A stretch of DNA of 64,000 nt from Tubulanus polymorphus (GCF_964204645.1 NC_134028.1:3198501-3262500), one strand, 5' to 3'. Positions 21,885 to 34,900 are shown, counted from the stretch's first letter. Made by a program: numbers and translations. The notes: generated by a model from the sequence alone, not told the origin.

Positions 21885-24497
21885 ATGTTTCTGTGGGATT
21901 GGTTTTCGAATATGTTAAGCTTTTTAGGTACGTATTTGATATTTATTGAAACATTCAACATATTTAGCCATTTTTACGAATAATAACGTGATTGTTTCTG
22001 ATGTTACAGGGCTTATGAAAAAATCGGGAAAATTACTGTTTCTTGGCTTGGATAATGCTGGTAAAACGACGTTATTGCATATGCTCAAAGACGACAGAAT
22101 GGCACAACACGTCCCGACGTTACATCCCAGTAAGTATTCCCAGGGTCCCTGTGACTCTGCGATTCCTTAAACACTCTCATCTCGTGAGACCAATAAATTC
22201 CATGGTCGGAGCTGGGATGGGTCGCTTATAATGACAATTGGAGAACAAAAATATGTAATATTTGGTTCGGACATATCCGAGGAAATCGACCCTAGGGTCA
22301 ACAGTCTGCTTCTACTGTATTTCACTCCTCACGACACATGAGGGTTTCTCTTAAAAGCCGATGAATGGAAATAGATACTTCATCGACATGATTTATTTTC
22401 AGCATCCGAAGAGCTTTCAATGGGTAATATGAGATTTACGACGTTCGATTTAGGAGGACACAGACAAGGTAAGAATAGTTGGCCTAGCCCATCATCATGG
22501 CTGTTTTAAAATGGAAATCTATTTTGTAATAATAACACACCAAGGTTTCTGATGGAATAGAGTGACATAAGGAATCTCATGAGGTCCCTAGTGCCATAGA
22601 AGAAACAGCCCTCCGCTATCTTATACCGGGGTAAATCCTTGGATTTGCTCAGGGAATTTTGTGTTATAACATGGACAAATCTGGGAAGCCTCAGGGAATT
22701 CGTAATTAAAGGAAAGTGCACTCTGCTGTGGGTTATACAAAAATTTACTCATATTAAATCCTGACTGATGTAATAAAGACAACTCAATGCTTCAGTTAAC
22801 CTCTTCACTACCGCGGATAATGTAACCCACCTCACCAGGATTCGAGCCCAATGTCATCAATCAATTCAAATAAAATCGGTATTAGAGGCTGTTAGAGTTA
22901 CTAATCCTCCATCTATGAGTAAAAATTGGAACTAAGTTGAGGCAGACAAGCCTATAGTACGGCATCCTCCCTCTGCAGGGACTCGAACCTGATGGCATCG
23001 CTACACTCAGCCACGGCACGAACCCCTGCATCAGAAGACCGGGTGCGCAGGTACATGCGCAGCTTTCCGAACGAAAACTGGCGGCACCAATCAGATTGCT
23101 CGTTGTATAATCGTTGAGGCAAATTTCAAGGAAGAACTATAAATGGGAAAACCCGGGCTAAAATAAAACAGGATTTCTGATTGGCTAAAAATCACATCAT
23201 CTGAACTGCGCATGTATCTGCGCACACGGTCGATTATGGCAGGGTTTCGTGCCGTTGCAATCTCGATGCCATCAGGTTCGAATCCCTGCCGGGGGAGGAT
23301 GATAGTACGGCTACACATCAGCGGTGCAATGGCTCATCACACCAGCAATTGTAGTAAATGAATATATTTGCGACGTAAATATACGTCACGCATGGTAGCG
23401 AAGAGGTTAAGGTTCGCTGGTATAGATTAATTGCGTTGTGTATCAGATTTTTTAATCGATCATTTCAGCTCGTCGAGTGTGGAAAACATATTTTCCAGCG
23501 GTTGATGGTATTGTCTTCTTGGTTGACGCGTTTGACCGGGAACGATTTCCAGAAGCTAAGGCTGAATTAGATGTACGTTGATTTAATGTTCTCGATTGAA
23601 AGTCGATTCGTCCGATTGCGTTTATCACCATTTCTTTGAATATTACAGAGTTTAATGATGGATGAACAAGTAATGAATGCCCCAGTGTTAATATTAGGAA
23701 ACAAAATCGACAAACCAGGTGCTGCTAGCGAAGATGAATTACGAACGTTGTTTGGTTTACACGGTCAGACCACCGGAAAGGTAAATATAATTTCCAGTGA
23801 AGATTAAAATAAACATCAAGAGTCAGTGCCGCAGTTGTGAGTTAGAGTTTGAGTTAAAATCAGTTCATTTTCCTTTGAGTCAAATATATACTCACAACTG
23901 CGGAACTGGGTCCAGGGGCTAGTTGTACAGTCATGGTTTCAATATAGGATCATCTTAAAGAGTTTTCTTAGGATTTAAGAAGGCACTGTGGCTAAAATGT
24001 GGATATGGGATCATTCATTTATTATGTACGCATAAAATTTGAATTTTCCAACCCCCTCTCCCCCCATGTACGCAAAATCGGCCAATTTTTCATATACATT
24101 AAGCATTACAGTACGCAATTGCACTGACCCCTCCCCCTCCCCTAATGCGTACATAATAAATGAATGATCCCTATTGTGATGACTACGGGTCTCTTGAGAT
24201 AGAGAAATCCTTAGTCTGTTAAGCGTTTTAATGATATATCAGTATGAAGAATGATTATCAGACAGACTTCCAAGATGATGATGTCATATTCGATAAATTG
24301 TATCTGAGTTCCTTATGGAGCCATTTCAACTTGGCAAGTTGTCTCTAATGATCTTTCAAAATTTTCTTTTTGACTTGCAGGGAAACATTCCACGAACAGA
24401 GTTACACAGTCGTCCAGTGGAAATGTTTATGTGCAGTGTATTGAAACGACAAGGCTACGGAGAAGGATTCAGATGGATGGCGCAATATATCAACTGA
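21885..24497 (+). CDS. SAR1: small GTPase SAR1 (COPII coat initiation)
   Basis: Six exons: 21885-21927, 22010-22129, 22403-22468, 23469-23572, 23649-23780 and 24381-24497; 193 residues, the family length. The N-terminal amphipathic helix ([15 protein letters not shown]) is the SAR1 membrane-inserting segment in place of an ARF myristoylation site. The P-loop GLDNAGKT (27-34), switch-2 DLGGHRQ, NKID and the C-terminal [24 protein letters not shown] are all present. SAR1-GTP recruits SEC23/24 and SEC13/31 to ER exit sites. The residue after DLGGH is Arg, where human SAR1A has Glu. Introns carry several short inverted-repeat elements. Confidence 0.97.
22143..22200. repeat. dispersed repeat end (GGGTCCCTgtGACTC), copy 3
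   Basis: Inverted match to the termini of the repeats at 10463-10628 and 13340-13650: GGGTCCCTGTGACTCTGCGATTCCTT here against the reverse complement of their right ends. Only one end was delimited. Confidence 0.55.
22963..23301. mobile_element. short non-autonomous element, 9-bp TSD, copy B
   Basis: A 339-bp element in a SAR1 intron flanked by the perfect 9-bp repeat ATAGTACGG (22954-22962 and 23302-23310). Long inverted ends: left CATCCTCCCTCTGCAGGGAC, right reading in reverse CATCCTCCCCCGGCAGGGAT, both continuing TCGAACCTGATGGCATCG. Shares internal blocks with copy A at 9919. The 9-bp duplication and long termini point to Mutator-like elements. The terminal repeats contain GGTTCGAATCC, a tRNA B-box look-alike. 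Confidence 0.88.
23829..23903. mobile_element. short inverted-repeat element, family with CCAGTTCC(A/G)CAG ends, copy 1
   Basis: Perfect 14-bp inverted repeats CCGCAGTTGTGAGT (23829-23842 and 23890-23903) with extended similarity outside (GGACCCAGTT). Related copies are at 26058-26166 and 54419-54523. Lies in a SAR1 intron. Confidence 0.65.
24007..24171. mobile_element. MITE with 27-bp perfect inverted ends
   Basis: Terminal sequence GGGATCATTCATTTATTATG, continuing TACGCAT, is perfectly inverted at 24145-24171. TAT flanks both sides, a possible 3-bp target duplication. The interior is C-rich with no coding frame. It lies in a SAR1 intron. I do not assign a superfamily. Confidence 0.85.
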
Positions 24498-26291
24498 GAA
24501 TAACTATTTGCACGTTTTTTTAGGATAATATAAACAAATAACTAATTAGGCAATTATTAAACGGATGATGATGACAGTTCCATAGCTGCTGAATCTTTCA
24601 TTTGTTCGAACTGGAAAACTCATCAATAGCTGTGTCTACACTTAAACATTGGGCTGTACTTCGTGAGAATCCTACAGAACATTACCTCAAGTTGACCCTC
24701 TATTACTGCTGTAGACATTGCTAATGAAAAATCAGAGGACTTTCATTCACTCTCGACGCTTTATCCGAAGAAATTACTACTACAAAAGCATCGGTTCGTA
24801 ACCATAACCATTGGAAATGATGAATATTGTCCTGTGTTCCAACAACATGCGTATGCGTGTTGATCGTGTTATTCTCAGAGGGAAAGATTCCGCGTGTTTG
24901 AACAGACTGTTAGATTCAGTTGAGCAGATTAAAATCGCTGGCCAAGACATGCACCGTGTATGAAGTTAGCGATTTTCTGGAGAACTATTCGCTAAAATGG
25001 AGGATGTCATGACTTATTTGTGTCTTGCTGGGTTTTCTATTCGTCTAAATAACGTTGGCTTTCTTGAAGAACAAAATGTGTCGTCTTGTCATTTTTCGTG
25101 GGTCGTTCGAATGATCTTTGTACATTCCCATGAAAATTGACGGCAGATATTTTTGAGTAAGAGTTTTGAGAGAAAGAACAGTTAATCGTTAGAAAATAAT
25201 CCACATTTAACTAACATTTTTGTTTTATGGCTTTATTTTCAATATATTACTGAAGCTTTTTTGGTTCGACTCGTGTATTCTATCAATAGAAAAGCTTACA
25301 AATATACACTCTGTACATGACCGCCCCCATTTGATTAATTCACTTGTAACAACAATAATTATTTTGTCTACAACAAAGTTTTGTACATAATGTGTAATGA
25401 GCTATTGTGAAGGTATATAATGAAAGGACTTTGAAGAAATATCTTTTCAGAAAATGCCTTTATACAAAAAAAATGTATAATAATAATATAAAATCGTAGT
25501 AATATGCATATGCATTAGGCTATGCAGTATGAGTTTTAATGCTTGGAAGACTTCAGAAAATATTTTGATGACAAATAACCTTGATAGTTTGTAGAGCATC
25601 GAATGATCCTTAACGACCAGTTAATGTCATTGAATCCTTTTTTGGCTGTGATTTTCTTTTTGGTCATTTGCTATGTATTTCACTAACTATCGTTTTCATC
25701 ATTTAATGCTATAGACTCCTGTAGTAGGCGTCTTGTTTTGTTTTGGTTTAATATAAAACTTCTAAATACTAAACGATCTTCGATTGTATGAGATTCACTC
25801 TGAAACTTGGGCAGTTGTCAGTCCCTGATTGCGAAATGATCTTCCATTTGTTAAGTGTGTTCGTTTCATGTGTACATTTTGATTTTTCTGTCATTTCCTC
25901 TCGTTGGTATAAAATGCGCCGTGCAATGTGTATGGTGGATCTTCTGGTTTGGGGTCTGTTTTTTGTGTACATTTTGCTGGTTTTTGTGTCGCTGAACTAG
26001 AGAATGTCAGAATCAACATTATTTCTAAAATGCGCTGATGTCATTGTCAGTGCTCTGGAACCCAGTTCCACAGCTGTTGGTTAGAATTCAAAGTTGAACA
26101 ATTGGAAAAATAGAACTAATTTTATTTCTAGATAGTTGAGCGCTGGACATCTGTGGAACTTGGTTCTGATGTTTTTTCAATCATATGAAACGATGGATGA
26201 ATAAATTTGTTTAATGAAGTTGAAATTCGTTTCCTTATTTATATACTATGGAGAGGACCTGTGTAGTTGAATAACGGTCGAGATTTCTCTT
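24498..26291. other. SAR1 3' UTR and spacer
   Basis: Long T-rich sequence after the SAR1 stop. An AATAAA-containing stretch near 26200 could be the distal poly(A) signal. No exon was found. One repeat copy lies at 26058-26166. Confidence 0.5.
26058..26166. mobile_element. short inverted-repeat element, CCAGTTCC(A/G)CAG family, copy 2
   Basis: GAACCCAGTTCCACAG at 26058-26073 is inverted at 26151-26166 with 15 of 16 matches. Internal GGTTAGAATTCAAAGTT resembles the GAGTTAGAGTT block of the other copies. Confidence 0.65.
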
Positions 26292-26511
26292 CCAGGGGTG
26301 GATCAAGCAATTTTGCTGTGCCCTTTAAAAATTGGCAATTTTTCGGGGAAATTTTATCTCGGCGCTCGCGAGATTGGCAATGGCCCTCTGAAATATCAAA
26401 ATTTTGCCGACCGATGCTATGGCTCTGCTGTGTCGATATTGCTCTTTCTAAGCAGATGTTTTATAATTTTTTCTGTGCTTTTGTCAAATTCTACCCCTGG
26501 ATCCGCCCTGG
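26292..26511. mobile_element. MITE-like element with CCAGGG(G/C)(T/C)GGATC ends
   Basis: Left end CCAGGGGTGGATC, right end in reverse CCAGGGCGGATCCAG, about 220 bp, upstream of NUP85. No target duplication was recognised, so the element is old or the ends are misjudged. Confidence 0.55.
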
Positions 26512-26633
26512 TGCGTAATGTGTTTTAGCTGGGATTCGAACCTAGTTGCATCGATTTAAGCCCCCCAAGCCACTGTCAAGGGAGGTTGGTTTTGTCCCCT
26601 CGCGGTCAATGCAGCAGTTCGAGTACAAATAAA

Positions 26634-29600
26634 ATGGCGGAAAACGCGAATAACGCTTACGACCAGTTCAACGAATGTGACACGAATACAACGGTAGTTA
26701 GGTTTTATCCATGTCGTATAACAACCGATTCTCAAGCGCGAAATAGAAATATCCTTTGGACGATGGTCAAATCTCTACGAATCCTTACATTTTGCAACAA
26801 AAAAGCATAATTTCCTAAAAACGCCGATGATGGTGGCAGCACCATACGGTCTCGACTCGATCCGGTCCAAATATAATTCGATTTTCTTTAATTACAGGTT
26901 ATTTGTGATGCTGAATGCGCTGAATTTAGTATCGCTCCTGTCTGGGGCTTGGGCAATCAACTCTATGTATTTGCCCACAATGCGAAACAAGATGATGGTA
27001 CGTCAGTAGTTCCGATTTTCCTGTGCCTGCGGCTGCCTTGCGTGTGCGTGCAGCATTGCATTTAAAAAGTTGTTCAATGATTTCGATAATTTGTACTTTG
27101 TGTTTTCAGATCGACAATCCAGTCAGCATTCATCGTCATCAGGCGAAAATCGAGTTCTCCATGAAATGAAATGGTCTACAGATATACATAATTGTTACAC
27201 GCGCAAAAAAGTTAATGATTCTCATAGTGAGTCTGAATACCAAGTTCTAATGTGTGTTTGTAATTACAGCTGTCGCCGATGATTCACTATTTCCAATCGA
27301 TGTTCACATCTTTTCAGATATTTTCATCACACTTCAAAAGGAGCAGACTCCAGAAACTGCTGGGGTAAATAAAAAGCCACAGTAAGTGACAACGAATCAT
27401 CAAACAGTTAGAAACTGCTGTTGAGAATACTACTGTATTATTGTCGTACTTCATTTCATTTTCAGTCTGGCTAAAGTTAGTCGACATTACCGCTCTGTCT
27501 TAAAAGCTTGCATTTTAGATCTGACTTCAGCTTTAGGTAAGGAAATAGGCTATGGCCCTATAAGTTGGTAAGCCCTGATTATCGGCTCCCAACTGAGGCC
27601 CGAATTATTATGACACTATTACCATCAGTCTAGTGCCTGCTTGACATATTTTCTCTCTTTGTTCTTTGCAGAAGCCACATCTGTGAGTAGCTTAGAAAAA
27701 CAATACACCGACCAGATCAAACTACTGGAGACTATTGAGTTGATTTGGAGTCTTTGTGAAATATTATTCATCGAGGTTCTTCCTGGTACGTAATCAGTGA
27801 CTCTCAATAAAATGTTCATTAGTTTCAAAAAAGTTAATTCGCAAATATTATGTTTATATTTTCACAGATGGAGTTATAATGCTACAGTTGTTGGACTGGG
27901 TACGATGGCATTCCGGAGAACTGAGTCAAAAACGTCAACAAATGATGGAAGAATCGGTCGGAGATCATGTGGAACAACATCCATTTTACTGGGACGTTGT
28001 TTATGGGCTGGTATTGCAAGGAAGAATTGAAGAAGCAAAGCAGCTGTTGACTAGCCATAGTCAATCTCGATCTGATGCGTACCAGGCTATTATTGAACTT
28101 TTACATAAAATGCCATCGTTTAAAGTGAGCTACATTTTGGAAAAAAGATGCCAGTATCCATCTACCGTACATGTTAAGTTAGCTAATTATTTTGTCTTCC
28201 TTAGACTCACAGTAATATGCCGATTGCTGAGTTCTCCATGAGGTGGCGACACTGGCAGGATGAATGTATGAACAGTCTACGAATGGCTAGATTTATGACC
28301 AGTGAAGAACTAACAATTATTTGCCGAGTACGAACAAACATCATTTTCTTCAGAATAGTACATATTTTTTCAAACATACTGAAGTTGAATATTTCTGTTA
28401 CGTAGATATTATGCGGAGAAGAACAAGTTTTCCAGGACATTCGGCAGCATTGTGGGCCGTGGTATTTCCTACTCGTTTCTAAACTTTTATATCAGAATCC
28501 TGTATTTGATTCCGTGTTCGATCTCGAGAAATATGCTCAGGTAACTATATCTACATATTGAAATAACACCGTTTAACTATGTGATTAACCACTGAATATT
28601 TTCCCTTCCTTAGTCGTGTTTGGATGTGATTAGATTGAGTCCTCTTGATGGAATTCTATTGGCAGCTTTCCAGTTTGACGTGGCTCAAGTCATTAAAGAA
28701 AGCAGGTAATAAGATGTATTATGGTGCTATCAATACTAATTTGATTACATTTTCTGAAGTTGTGATGAATATTTGCTTCATTCTGTTACAGCGCTCACCT
28801 GAGTAACTGGTGGTTTGTAGCTCACCTCACGGATTTGCTTCACCATTGTGGATTACTAGAAACGCAGAGACTTAGGTACGTTCCCTTATTACGGAATTAT
28901 CTTCAAATGAAATTCTATGAATCATCAGTTGCATAAAATTATCTGCTCTTATTTCAGTTGCAATAATTTCGGTTCAAACTTCAGAGAATACTTACTGCTA
29001 GAATATGCGTCTAGTTTGATGACGCATGAGAGGTATTGTAGATTATTGCGTTACTGAGGTAATTTCTAATTTCAAACTGAAATATCCATCGAGACATTTT
29101 CTGTTCTATAGCTTGTGGCAAATCGGCGCTGATTATTTCGACTATTGTCCGGAATATGGAAGGTAGGATATTTTGAAGTGGTTATCTCCTGTGTCTGATC
29201 AGCCTAAAGATGCTTCATCCACTGTTTTTGGTCTATATTAGGCAATATTTGGAACAGTATGTTGAACATATCCCGGTGACTACAGAGAAAAAAGCACTGA
29301 AATTAATTCATCTCTGTGAGAAAAGGGAGATGCATGATCAAGGTATGACAGAAGGATATCTCTCACATTGTGGAGCCTAAATAATTTCTTACCGGATATA
29401 GCAATCATATTTTTGGTCCTCTGAAGTTAGTTGTAACCAGGTACTATCGTATTTCTAAAATCAAGATTGCTTTTATGAAAGTCTTATTTTCTTTGTTCAT
29501 AGTGAGAAGTATATGTAAAGTAATGGGTATGAAGGCTCTAGGTAATAAACGCCTGGGGTCGGCTCTAAGCTGGTGTCTACGATCAAAGGTATGAACCGAG

Positions 29601-30927
29601 TTGTGAAGCCTTCCTTGTCTTGTCTCCGTGGCTTGGTAGATAAGGTTTCGGTCTCACAATGGAGATGGTGCGAGTTCGAATCCTGGTGAAACCATGCTAT
29701 TCAGGCAGGACATATATCAGTGTTTCCCTGACTCGGAATAGCATAATCTGTTCCATGATACACAAGGCTGGCAAAGAATTTGTAATCAGTATTTCCATCG
29801 ACCATATTACAGAATTACATTTCTTAAATCGAATTGAATACATTTTAATACGTTCAATCGAAACCTGCTTAAGCAATGCATTTTTAACTCTCCATATTGT
29901 TTTCTATTCCAGGATGTCTCATTCGCAACGTATCTTTCTCAAAAGTAAGTTGGAATGGGTTCATTTGGTTCATGAGTTCATTTGGTTTCGCACTTCAATG
30001 CACGATTGAGATCAGGCTCGCTTACTTACTTGTGACTGTTATTTCTTCAGATTTTTGGATGAATACAGTGAAAAGGGAGGATTTCATGATCTTGATCTTA
30101 TCGATAATCTAGGCTCAGCTATGCTGCTCAGCAACCGGCTCACATTTCTAGGTATCTTGCTGAATATTCTTCGATTGATTTGTCGAATTTGCTTATCACG
30201 ATCTAGTAGAATTGTCAGTAGATTTGATATTTTTCTAGGGAAATACAGAGAATTCCACAGACTTTATGAAGAGGGAGATCTTGCAGGGGCTGGGTCTTTA
30301 TTGCTTTCACTACTCACTGCTAAATTAGCTCCTAAACGGTAAGAATTTGTTGAAACCTTGTTTGCCAGTGATTTGTCCACAAAGGTTTGATTGGTGTGTA
30401 CTGTATGAGTTTAGGTGAGGGTTACATTCACTGTGCCATCTCAACGCATTTGGTAATTCTAGTAATTTTCCCATTCAGGTTTTGGTTGACTTTGTTGACT
30501 GATGCTTTGCCGCTATTGCAGACAAAAGAGGTATAATTTTTCATTCTTCTGAATGTATCCAGTCTGAGATTTTTGAAATGAAAAATAATGATTTTTCAAA
30601 CTTACATGTTACAGGTTCTTCTCAACAGTCAACAAACATATGAATTGATGCAATGCTTAGAAGAGCTTTTACAACAACAGAAGTCCGAAAAATCAAATGT
30701 TGTAAAGTCAAAGGTAAGACTAATTGAGCTCAAGCTGTAAGAATTGCTATAAATTTTTCCAGTATTCGCTGTTCAGTTGTTTAGAATTTACTTCATCATT
30801 TTAGGGTCAAATTGAGATGGAAAAGGAAAAGCTGGATTTGATGAAGTTAGCTCTGGCGCGGAATTTAGCTCGTGCAATTCTACAGGAAGGAAATATTCAA
30901 GTCATGGAAAATAAAGCGGTCAAATAA
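26634..30927 (+). CDS. NUP85: nucleoporin NUP85
   Basis: Twenty-one exons: 26634-26693, 26898-26997, 27110-27226, 27270-27381, 27466-27536, 27672-27785, 27868-28124, 28205-28327, 28406-28540, 28614-28705, 28792-28875, 28958-29032, 29112-29162, 29242-29342, 29503-29588, 29913-29944, 30051-30151, 30239-30338, 30479-30530, 30615-30713 and 30805-30927; 694 residues. Signature stretches match the family: [97 protein letters not shown] and [18 protein letters not shown]85 is an alpha-solenoid subunit of the Y (NUP107-160) scaffold complex, contacting SEH1 at its N-terminal blade and also working at kinetochores. An AATAAA at 31082 fits the 3' end. Confidence 0.97.
29622..29693 (+). repeat. tRNA-like sequence, probable SINE remnant
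   Basis: A-box-like GTGGCTTGGTAGATAAGG and B-box GAGTTCGAATCC are spaced as in a tRNA. The 5' GTCTCCG has no complementary acceptor strand, so it does not fold as a functional tRNA. Lies in a NUP85 intron. Confidence 0.55.
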
Positions 30928-31169
30928 ATGATTAAAACTAATTTGTACTCATGAATTATTTTGTTAATTTGTAAAATAGAAATGAAATGAAAAAGATAAT
31001 ATCTGATGCATTTGTCTTGGTAGATTTTGCTTTAGTCTACTCACCCGACCGGGGACATATTGTTGACTTGGAAATTTGATGAATAAAGCTATTGTTTGTT
31101 TGTAAATGGCATTGATAACCGTGGGACGCGGTGCTCAGCAAAATAAGCTATATTTGAAACAAAAATATG
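30928..31169. other. NUP85 3' UTR
   Basis: Ends near the AATAAA at 31082. The minus-strand TTTTT at 31161-31165 is the pol III terminator of the adjacent tRNA. Confidence 0.6.
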
Positions 31170-31261
31170 TGCCCCAGGAGAGGCTCGAACTCTCAACCTC
31201 CGCATAGCTCAGCCTGGACTGTCTATAAGTACGGCGCGCTAACCGATTGTGCCACTGGGGC
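31170..31261 (-). tRNA. tRNA-Ile(UAU) with an 18-nt intron
   Basis: Minus strand. Acceptor GCCCCAG pairs with CTGGGGC, discriminator A. D arm GCAC/GCGC has one A-C mismatch. Anticodon stem CCGTA/TGCGG encloses loop CTTATAA, with anticodon TAT after removal of an 18-nt intron between positions 37 and 38. The T stem GAGAG/CTCTC is perfect around TTCGAGC. An intron at this site is typical of animal tRNA-Ile(UAU), and the sequence is close to the vertebrate gene. A TTTTT terminator lies just downstream. It decodes AUA in the cytosol and needs tRNA splicing endonuclease. Confidence 0.95.
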
Positions 31262-31945
31262 GACGACGACGTAGCTGCTAAATAAATGATTTGATTCGTT
31301 AATGCGTAAGCGGTGGCACCAATAATGAATGGTATTATAGTCCATTCTACATTATTTCAAGTTCTGTTTGCTTGATGATTTGTAAATATTCCGCATTGAA
31401 ACGGAGTACACGTATTAAATGGGTAAGAGATTACTAGATTAGATATATTGAATCTTGTTCAATATTTTTTATTTTAATTGATGACGAGTGAAACAAGATG
31501 GCGACCTCCATGTAAAGTGTAAATTGTCAAATATTTGGTTTCGGTTTTCGGATACTGAACAGCTTGTTCAGCGATAAGAAACGTTTTGTCGAACATACTG
31601 TCACTAATTGTAAGTTATTTCAGTATTTTCTGTTATAGCCCATGTTCCTGATTTCTTCAAAAAGAAGAAAGATTACGTAGGCGTCTGTGAAAATTGGATT
31701 TGACAGGTGTCAGTCAGAAGAAATGTCGAATCTGACCTGTGATCGGCTGTCAAAATGTATTCATGATGTATTTATCCGGCATTTGTGCCCATACAGTTAT
31801 TCTTAATCCTGAAGACCTTATTGATTAATTAGTTAATTCATGGTTACATTGTTAACAGGTCTATTCCAACCTAGATTTGTATATAAAAAAGTAGTTATTG
31901 TTGTTGATATTATTGTCATTGATCGTCCACTATCATTGTAGAAAA
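31262..31945. other. spacer and TMF1 promoter
   Basis: No exon. ACAAGATGGCGACC at about 31493 is a YY1-like element, likely at the TMF1 transcription start. Confidence 0.5.
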
Positions 31946-34900
31946 ATGAGTTCCAGTTGGTGGAATGCAAGCAACTTCAGCAGTTTGGCAACGAATGCGC
32001 TAAAATCAGCTCAAAAACAAATCGATAAAGTTCTAGAAATACAAGATGAAAATGAAGGTTTGTTCGACTACCTCCAAGGGGTTTTATTATTCTTTTTTGT
32101 CAGTTGTGATGACTGTAGATATATAAATGATAATTGATTTTTTAGGTTCTGGAAGTTCAACCTCCTCTGAAACTCAGAAAAAATCTCTACGTTCGGCAAA
32201 TGTTGCGTCAAACATCGGGGGTGATGATTTCTGGGGTGCGTGGCTTGAAAGCCCGAATGAACCAAGCAATGAGGATAGTAAAACAAAATTATCCTTGTCA
32301 GCAGAGTCTGGAGCTGTTCCAAAAAGTGAACGTGCGCGATCATCTTTAAAGTCTAAACTTACTTCAAAAAGGGGTCATAAGACAAACACTATTGATGAAA
32401 AACCTGAAACAACAATAGCAACAAAAGATGAGTCTAATAGTAAGACTGATGAATATGCAATGACTGGTTCTGGAAGTGTTTGGGGCTCATTCGGATTATG
32501 GGGTAGTGAATCCCTAATAGAAACCAAGCCCAATAATACTCGAGCTAAGTCGAATGCTATGAAATTACCTTCTGGTTTAAAAGAGCAGAAAGAAGATTGT
32601 GCTTCTGAATCAGGTGGAGCTGATACCTCGAAACAAAACAATTCAATTGTGCAACCTACTTCGTCGGAAAATGTAAGAAGTAGTGATAAACCGATGATAA
32701 ATGTCTTAACCGAATCCTGGGGTGATCTGGGTCGATTTCTGGATAGTGGTTCATCGGTAGTTTCAAAACTAACAAAAATAAAGTCTAGCGAACCTTCGGA
32801 TAAACCTTCTGAAATAGAAGCAATTGATGAATTGGTAGATAAACAGACTGATCCTGTGGCTGTTCTCCCATCAGAGGCAAGCATTTCATTCAACAAATCT
32901 GATAATGAAAATAAGTCTGATATTATTCAGCGATCGGACTCTGCTATTATGTCTGAAAGTTTAAATACTGATGATCTGGAATTGTTAAATTCAGTTCAGA
33001 ATGAAAGAGTTTTCCCTTACAATGCGCTGTCCGACCAAACAGTGGAGAATAATGTTCCGAAAGAAACTCGACATGAGGTGGAAAATACTGTCAACGTGGA
33101 TGAAGAGGATGGTCTTGTTTTTAACGAAGGTGAAAACAGGAATAAGGAAAGTCATTCCGATTTACTACATGAAAATACTGCGTCGGAGAGTATAGGCCTA
33201 GATGAAAATGAATTAGAAAATTGTGCTGGCATTGTTATTGAAAGTACCACTGAGAACCTTGAAAAAGATAAAGTACCGCTAGAATCTGATGATTCACTCG
33301 GATATGTTAGGGAGGAAACTGAGCTGAAAGTTGAAACAGCTGAACTTAACGACTCTGATGATGAATTAGCTCCTAAGAAAGTTCCGAAACAGCAACAAGA
33401 TGATATTTTAGATGGGTGGGAAAATGATGTCAGTGATATAGATCTAGGGATAGATGCCGACAATGAACGACCGCCAGATACAATGTTGGTCTCAAATGAA
33501 AACGTCCTGGTACCTGATCAAAGCGTTGATTTACCAGTTACTGATTTATCAGTTACTGATTCTGCTGAACACACATTTGATGAGTCACCTGTCGAGATAA
33601 CTGTTGATATGATTGAGGAGGAGCCTGTTACTGTTAATGATGAAAAAGATGAACAGATCATTAGGACTGATGCTATCAAAGACGATGTTCCAGCTGAGTA
33701 CTGTGAGCCTATGAGTACTACTAACATAACTGATTTACAATCATCTAATTTAAGTGGATCTACAATATCAGAATCGGACTCAGATAGTAGTCAATTAGAT
33801 AAAACATTGACCAGAGAAGACTTTACTAAGAAGCAAATCCCAGTTGAAGACAATAATATGCTGCCAGTAACTGTTGAAAGTATGGATGAAGATATAGAAC
33901 AGAAACCTCTTCCTACAGCTAGTGTTGAAGTCAGTTCTTTACTTCTCGACCGGAGAGAACACGACGTACTATTATCAGAATCTAGTAGCGACGTAACTCT
34001 GGTGGGTGATGCTGGACAGTTGTCTGATCTACAGAGCAGTAGCACGGATCAGAGCATGAATAGTAGCAGTTCAGGTGAAGTTAAACAAGGATTGGTCAGT
34101 AGTTCATCCAGTCGAATCGACGAAACTTCAGCTTCTAACAATCTGTCGGTAGCTAAAGAACTGGAGGTCGATGTTGGAGATGGTTTAGGCGAACCGATGG
34201 AGGAAAGCGCCGCGTCTGTCGATTCGAGTACCGGATCGTACGTTAAATGTATGTTAGAGGATGCGATGGTCGAAAGTCCCGATGTAGAAGTCACGTCGAA
34301 CAATTCGAATTGCAGCGATAAATCATCAGAATTAGTCAAAGTCGAATCGGACCAGAATAGCGGCCACACGTCTGCCGATGAGATCGATACGACGACTTCG
34401 TCGGATATCGAAATAATCTCAACGCCGACGCCAAACGGAGAACAGCGCGATCATCCGTTTGATTTGTCCCCGTTGCGGCACGCGTTGAGTAAAACGCTGC
34501 GTAAGGTCAGTCCACCCTCGCATAAACGAACGGACAGCAATTCCAGTTCGAGCGGACACAGCAAAGGTAGCGATCTAGAACAGCTCAGTCCCGGACGCGA
34601 TGCGTATCACTCACATTGCAGAGATGAAGGTTTCTTACATCTGAATGTTGAACGCGGTCGCGCTTTACAAACTTCCAGGAGCCAGAAAATGAAATCGACG
34701 GGTGAGTTTCATTCTATATTTTCCGGTCACTTTAGATGATGTTATTTCAGCGCCGGCATGTATTGAATTCGTAAATTATCATTTCTAGAAGTTGCTACGG
34801 ATGAGCTTTTGGCCAGTAATGCATTTCAGACTGAAAAGCTTCTAAAGGTTTGTAAAAAATAGAAAAAGATCCTTCGTAGTTTTCATTAACCAGCATCGAT

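Noticed and set aside
29622-29693. Functional tRNA gene
   Set aside because: A and B boxes are present but the acceptor strands do not pair.
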